Shown here piece after piece: positions 60,310 through 64,000 of a DNA stretch of 64,000 bases. Numbering within the stretch: the stretch's first letter is position 1; the number at the start of each line of letters is the position of its first letter. Source of the DNA: Macrostomum hystrix. Its lineage: Eukaryota; Platyhelminthes; Macrostomidae. The notes beneath the pieces are model-generated. The model did not search any database. It was given only the letters and a program-made list of their open reading frames with translations, and was not told the origin of the DNA. The translations under genes and the position numbers were made by a program. The DNA lies in the NCBI GenBank assembly GCA_950097015.1, contig CATNEN010000001.1, forward strand, positions 5,627,001 to 5,691,000, in the 5' to 3' direction.

Positions 60310-60655
60310 CAGTGAACAGTCTGAGCTGGTCATGATGGGAGTGTGAACAGTCTGAGCTGGTCATGATGGGAGTGTGAACAGTCTGAGCTGGTCATGATGG
60401 GAGTGTGAACAGTCTGAGCTGGTCATGATGGGAGTGTGTACAGTCTGAGCTGGTCATGATGGGAGTGTGTACAGTCTGAGCTGGTCATGATGGGAGTGTG
60501 TACAGTCTGAGCTGGTCATGATGGGAGTGTAAACAGTCTGAACTGGTCATGATGGGAGTGTAAACAGTCTGAACTGGTCATGATGGGAGTGTAAACAGTC
60601 TGAACTGGTCATGATGGGAGTGTGAACAGTCTGAACTGGTCATGATGGGAGTATT
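60310..60655. repeat. 31-bp minisatellite upstream of the zinc-finger gene
   Basis: Eleven copies of a 31-bp unit (GTGAACAGTCTGAGCTGGTC then ATGATGGGAGT). Groups of copies share variants in order: GTGAAC, then GTGTAC, then GTAAAC with CTGAACTGG. This indicates stepwise local expansion. It lies about 60 bp upstream of the zinc-finger gene start codon, so it is within the presumed promoter or 5' UTR region. Confidence 0.97.
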
Positions 60656-60844
60656 AACAATCTAATTTGATCATCTTTGGATTTGAACTAGATGAAATAA
60701 AGTAAAACTACAACTAAAAGGTGAATTTTAGAAAACTAGCGGTAAGTTGCAAAAGTAAAAGTGTATGTCTGGTGTTAAAAATAGGATAACTGTATGTCCA
60801 GGACAGCAAAGCGATTAAAATACAATCAAAATGTGTCTGGCAAA

Positions 60845-61265
60845 GCCGTGCCTCAACAGTAGAACTACCAACGGGGGGTTTCCGCAATTTAGGCGCAATT
60901 TAGCACTGCGACTCAGTGCGGCCTTGCCAGGCCTTCAAAGTTTATCAGCATGTCACCCGAATGTGCCTGCATCATCTCCGTCTTCGGTGATCACCTACCT
61001 TTATCCAGATGGATTTGCTGGACCTTCAAGGGCTACAACAGGTGGAAATAGGCCACTATTGACACCCTGACGTGAATTTCTCCAATTTCACAGATCAAGC
61101 CAAAATACTAGTAGCTCAACCACATTACACCATCGTCTAGTCTGTCAACCAATCAGTCACCACCCGACGTTGTTAGCATTCAGACGCTGCCAAAAAAGTT
61201 TCCAAGGCCCAGGGTGGTATCGAAACGGGTGTCAAAATGATTTGGTAGTCCTACTGTTAATAAAC
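60845..61265 (+). mobile_element. Dispersed repeat family C, copy 2
   Basis: Colinear with 28614-28985. It extends slightly further at the left (CAACGGGGGGTTTCCGC) and ends TTGGTAGTCCTACTG followed by TTAATAAACATGGG. It has a partial palindrome GCGGCCTTGCCAGGCC and no coding frame. It could be the tail of a degraded retroelement or a non-autonomous DNA element. Confidence 0.8.
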
Positions 61266-61531
61266 ATGGGTATTTTTCTATTGATTGACTTTAAAGTATG
61301 CGTAATAAAACCAACACATGACTAGGATATTTGATTTGAAATATATATAAAATCTATGACAGCATACAATTATTTACGGCTTAACAAAAAATAAGAGTAA
61401 ACGAGAAAGATGTGGGTTGGATGAATAAACGTTAAGAATTGACTAGAATCGCGTCATCAATAAATCGTCACATTTTAATGAGCCGCTAGATAACGTTTAA
61501 AATGATAAATATTTACTGTTACTTATGAATT
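61266..61531. other. Short spacer
   Basis: AT-rich sequence between repeat copy C2 and the LDLa gene stop codon, presumably including that gene's 3' UTR. Confidence 0.4.
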
Positions 61532-62772
61532 TCAATCAGCTACAAATAGTATGGCTTGGAACAACGATAACAGCAGAATTGAGATCGATAGAAACGGTGC
61601 TACACGAATCGCGCCAACAGTCATAAAGTCACTCTCGTGTTGATGCCCCGAACAGTTGATCTCGTCCGATGGCAATTTCCTAACAGTTTCGTTGCCAGAA
61701 ATGGCAGCACTAGTTGTGTCCAGACAGTCGTCATAGCCATTGCAGACGTGATTGCCGTAGATGCAATGACCTCCGCTACTGTTGGCCTTTTTAGAACCGC
61801 ACCAGAAACCATTCTGAAACAGGCAAGCCCTGATCTGTCGTCTTCTAGTTAACGAAGCTCGATTCCGATACCGGGCATACACCAATACCGAGACTGTCAT
61901 TGACGATGGCAGAGATTGGTTAGCTCGAAGCCATGACAACCGGCTGTATCTGCGAATATGCATGGGTTTTTATAACAATAAGTGAACATTTTAAAACAGT
62001 AAATTTCCTTGAATTTTTTATTCTACGCCAGTTTCTATTTTTAGAAACTGAAGATAAAGATGACGTCAGATTCTTTTATTAGAACCAGGATGAAAATGAA
62101 TACGGATTCTATTTTTAGAATCGGGATGAAAATGACGTCAGATTCTATTTTTATAACAAGGATTAAGATGACAAATCATTAAGTTAAACGTATATTATAC
62201 TGTGTAAAAATCAATAAAAACAAATACGAAAAAGCATACCTATACTTTGCCTTATGCAAATAAGGATAGACACGATTAGTACAATTGAACTCTTTCGATT
62301 CGCTAGCTATTTTATTATGCCAGTGCTGATGCTGCGCCAGCTCACTATAATCGGAAGAGTTTAGAAAGAGTCTGTCTCCACAGTCTGGCGCAGAATTGAT
62401 GCGAAAGGCGATTCGCCAAGCGATTGCGCCGCCAAGATCGTCAGAGTTGCTGCTAACAGCGGCCCAGGTGACTGAACTGTCGCATAGAACGAAATTATCT
62501 AGAATAGAATCGTCCGGTTGCTGTGTACTAATCAATAGACTGTGATCAATATAGCTCAGCCCATTGTCCAATATACCGCATCTTCTGTTACTCTGTGGCA
62601 ATAAAAAGTTGGTTATTTGAGCTTGCTGCTGCTTTAACGGCTGCGATGTAGTCTGCGGATAATTATCTAGCAATTGATCGGGCTTTTGAATAATAACACC
62701 TGCCGAATCGTCTGATGAGCTAGCAAGAACGGCCCAAACTAGAGTCGTCAATGTTGCGACAATTAACAGCAT
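61532..62772 (-). CDS. Small secreted LDLa-domain protein, probably GPI-anchored
   Basis: Two exons, 62772-62246 and 61949-61532 (stop 61532-61534), join across a split Lys codon to give 314 aa. The ATG at 62770-62772 starts a signal peptide (MLLIVATLTTLVWAVLAS). The first about 160 mature residues have paired cysteines (RRCGIL, FVLCDSS, PDCGDRLFL, FNCTN) and several Asn-X-Ser/Thr sites. The spacing could suit a CUB-like fold, but I am not certain. A single LDL-receptor class A module follows: CLFQNGFWCG, GGHCIYGNHVCNGYDDCLD and DEINC, with the calcium-binding acidic residues retained. The protein ends in a hydrophobic stretch (APFLSISILLLSLFQAILFV) with only AD after it, typical of a GPI-attachment signal. 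No orthologue is recognised. Confidence 0.82.
62030..62170. repeat. Short ~40-48-bp direct repeats in the LDLa gene intron
   Basis: Four imperfect copies of a unit with TTCTATTTTTAGAA, then GGATGAAAATGACGTCAG, occupy half of the 296-nt intron. TTCTATTTTTAGAA is itself a near-palindrome, so each unit could form a small hairpin. Confidence 0.8.
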
Positions 62773-63430
62773 TGAAGTGAAGTTCAACCCGTCCGCTTCT
62801 GCACAAAAGCTCTGAATGTTCTAGTTTTATGAAAGCTGCAATTTTTGTAGAAATGTGATCAAACAATAATTAATTTGTTGTAAGTACTGTTGATTTTTGC
62901 TTATCCTAAGAAACTCATTAGGACTACCAAATGTAAAAATGGCCTGAGCCTATAAAAAACTAAAATCAGAGCAAAAGAGCTTTTCTCAATTCAACAAATG
63001 AAAACGTATGAAATCAGTGTAGTTCCTTTTGCGGGAGTGTATCTTGTTGTAAAAATTGTAGTAATATAAGAACATCTAAATCAAAGAATTTTAAGACACG
63101 AATAAAGATAAAAATTGACATCTAGTAAAGGCAGAAAATTTTTGCGACTTTGCCACCCCAAAGTGCGAGCGCATGGACCAAGTCAAGACTGCTGGTTCCA
63201 CAATATGTAAACATAGTTGTAGAATTTCCCAGATATCAGTCTGTCATAAATAAACATGGCTGCACAGTTGGATTGAAATGCCGCTGATTGCTAACCAATC
63301 AAATGGACGGAGATTCAAATTGAAATGTTCTTGTCTTCGACAAAAATCGCTGAATAGTTTGACGATGCTGACTCGGACGGGTTTGAAAATTAGTTTGGGA
63401 GCTTAGTTTAGTTTAGTTTAATTAGTTTAG
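62773..63430. other. Upstream region of the LDLa gene
   Basis: No exon recognised. A splice-acceptor-like CTTTTGTGCAG ends 26 nt upstream of the LDLa gene ATG. The right edge grades into a simple TTTAGTTTAG repeat at 63404-63430. Confidence 0.45.
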
Positions 63431-63690
63431 TTCGGTTTGGGAGCTTAGCAAAGTAGGCAGTGGGTATTCGGTTTGGGAGCTTAGCAAAGTAGGCAGTGGG
63501 TATTCGGTTTGGGAGCCATAGCAAAGTAGGCAGTGGGTATTCGGTTTGGGAGCTTAGCAAAGTAGGCAGTGGGTATTCGGTTTGGGAGCCATAGCAAAGT
63601 AGGCAGTGGGTTTTCGGTTTGGGAGCTTAGCAAAGTAGGCAGTGGGTATTCGGTTTGGGAGCCATAGCAAAGTAGGCAGTGGGTTTTCGA
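63431..63690. repeat. 36/37-bp minisatellite
   Basis: About seven copies of the unit GGTTTGGGAGCTTAGCAAAG plus TAGGCAGTGGGTATTC. Two alternating forms, GAGCTTAGC and GAGCCATAGC, come in a near-regular order, so a dimeric unit appears to be expanding. The remaining sequence to 64000 shows no gene. Confidence 0.95.
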
Positions 63691-64000
63691 AATACCCTGT
63701 GGTGTTTCTCCAGGGGGCGGAAATAGGATGGTAATTCTTAGCTCTTTCTACTGTACTGTAAAGGTAAAATAAGTGCACTCTGTCTGAATAGAATGAAAAC
63801 TGATTCAAAATTCAAATTCAAAATTGATTTTGAACACATGGCTCGGGAAATACAGTGCATGCCATATAGACATTCCTGCATTAAAACACTAACAAGTTCC
63901 AAGCTGTTACAGTGTATCTATTTTTAAACTTGATTACTTAGCTCAGATAAAGGCACTGGTTGAGCGTCTATAACCTTTACTGTATTAGCAGTATCTGTAT
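63691..64000. other. Right edge, nothing recognised
   Basis: Non-coding sequence with ATTCAAAATTCAAATTC simple repetition around 63805-63830. No exon is supported. Confidence 0.4.

Overview
The window is nuclear DNA of an invertebrate animal. The genes have GT-AG introns, and the proteins are animal-specific: a LIM-domain-binding factor, an ionotropic glutamate receptor family, a CDR2/centrocortin-type coiled-coil protein and FOXRED2. tRNA-derived SINEs and many minisatellites are also present. Coding exons read cleanly in the standard genetic code. Short genes, short introns and a possible splice acceptor just upstream of most start codons would suit a lophotrochozoan such as a flatworm or rotifer, but the sequence alone does not settle the phylum.

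Layout: 1-2965, AT-rich sequence without a gene. 2966-7936 (-), an LDB/CLIM/Chip homologue whose intron is a 2.3 kb minisatellite. 8349-8545, a decayed duplicate of a GSTK exon. 8620-9290, a pyrimidine-rich minisatellite. 9925-11305 (-), a complete kappa-class glutathione transferase with a 30-bp repeat filling intron 1. 11306-15742, AT-rich intergenic DNA with a palindromic MITE-like element. 15776-16105 (+), single-exon HSP10. 17496-21367 (-), exons of an unrecognised secreted or type I membrane protein, interrupted by hAT-like and SINE sequence. 23371-25363 (-), a CDR2-like coiled-coil protein.

The centre, 27438-51533, is a cluster of five ionotropic glutamate receptor (iGluR) units in mixed orientation. 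Unit 1 (+, 824 aa) and unit 3 (-, 854 aa) can be rebuilt as intact 12-exon genes whose internal exon lengths mostly match. Unit 2 (-) carries a nonsense codon and frameshifts and has no M4 exon. Unit 4 (+) has an internal deletion that joins the amino-terminal domain to S2. Unit 5 (-) is an orphan N-terminal fragment. About 0.95 kb covering amino-terminal-domain exons 4-6, introns included, is almost identical between units, while the ligand-binding and channel exons have diverged strongly. This looks like recurrent gene conversion or a very young segmental exchange.

The right part holds FOXRED2 (52359-54877, +), a 24-bp minisatellite, a 2.2-kb 21-bp minisatellite with 819-bp higher-order structure, a six-finger C2H2 protein (58583-60249, -) with a minisatellite in the intron that splits finger 3, and a small probably GPI-anchored LDLa protein (61532-62772, -). 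Minisatellites lie inside introns of five genes and in some cases fill them almost from splice site to splice site. Most long open frames in the window are translations of these arrays, not genes.
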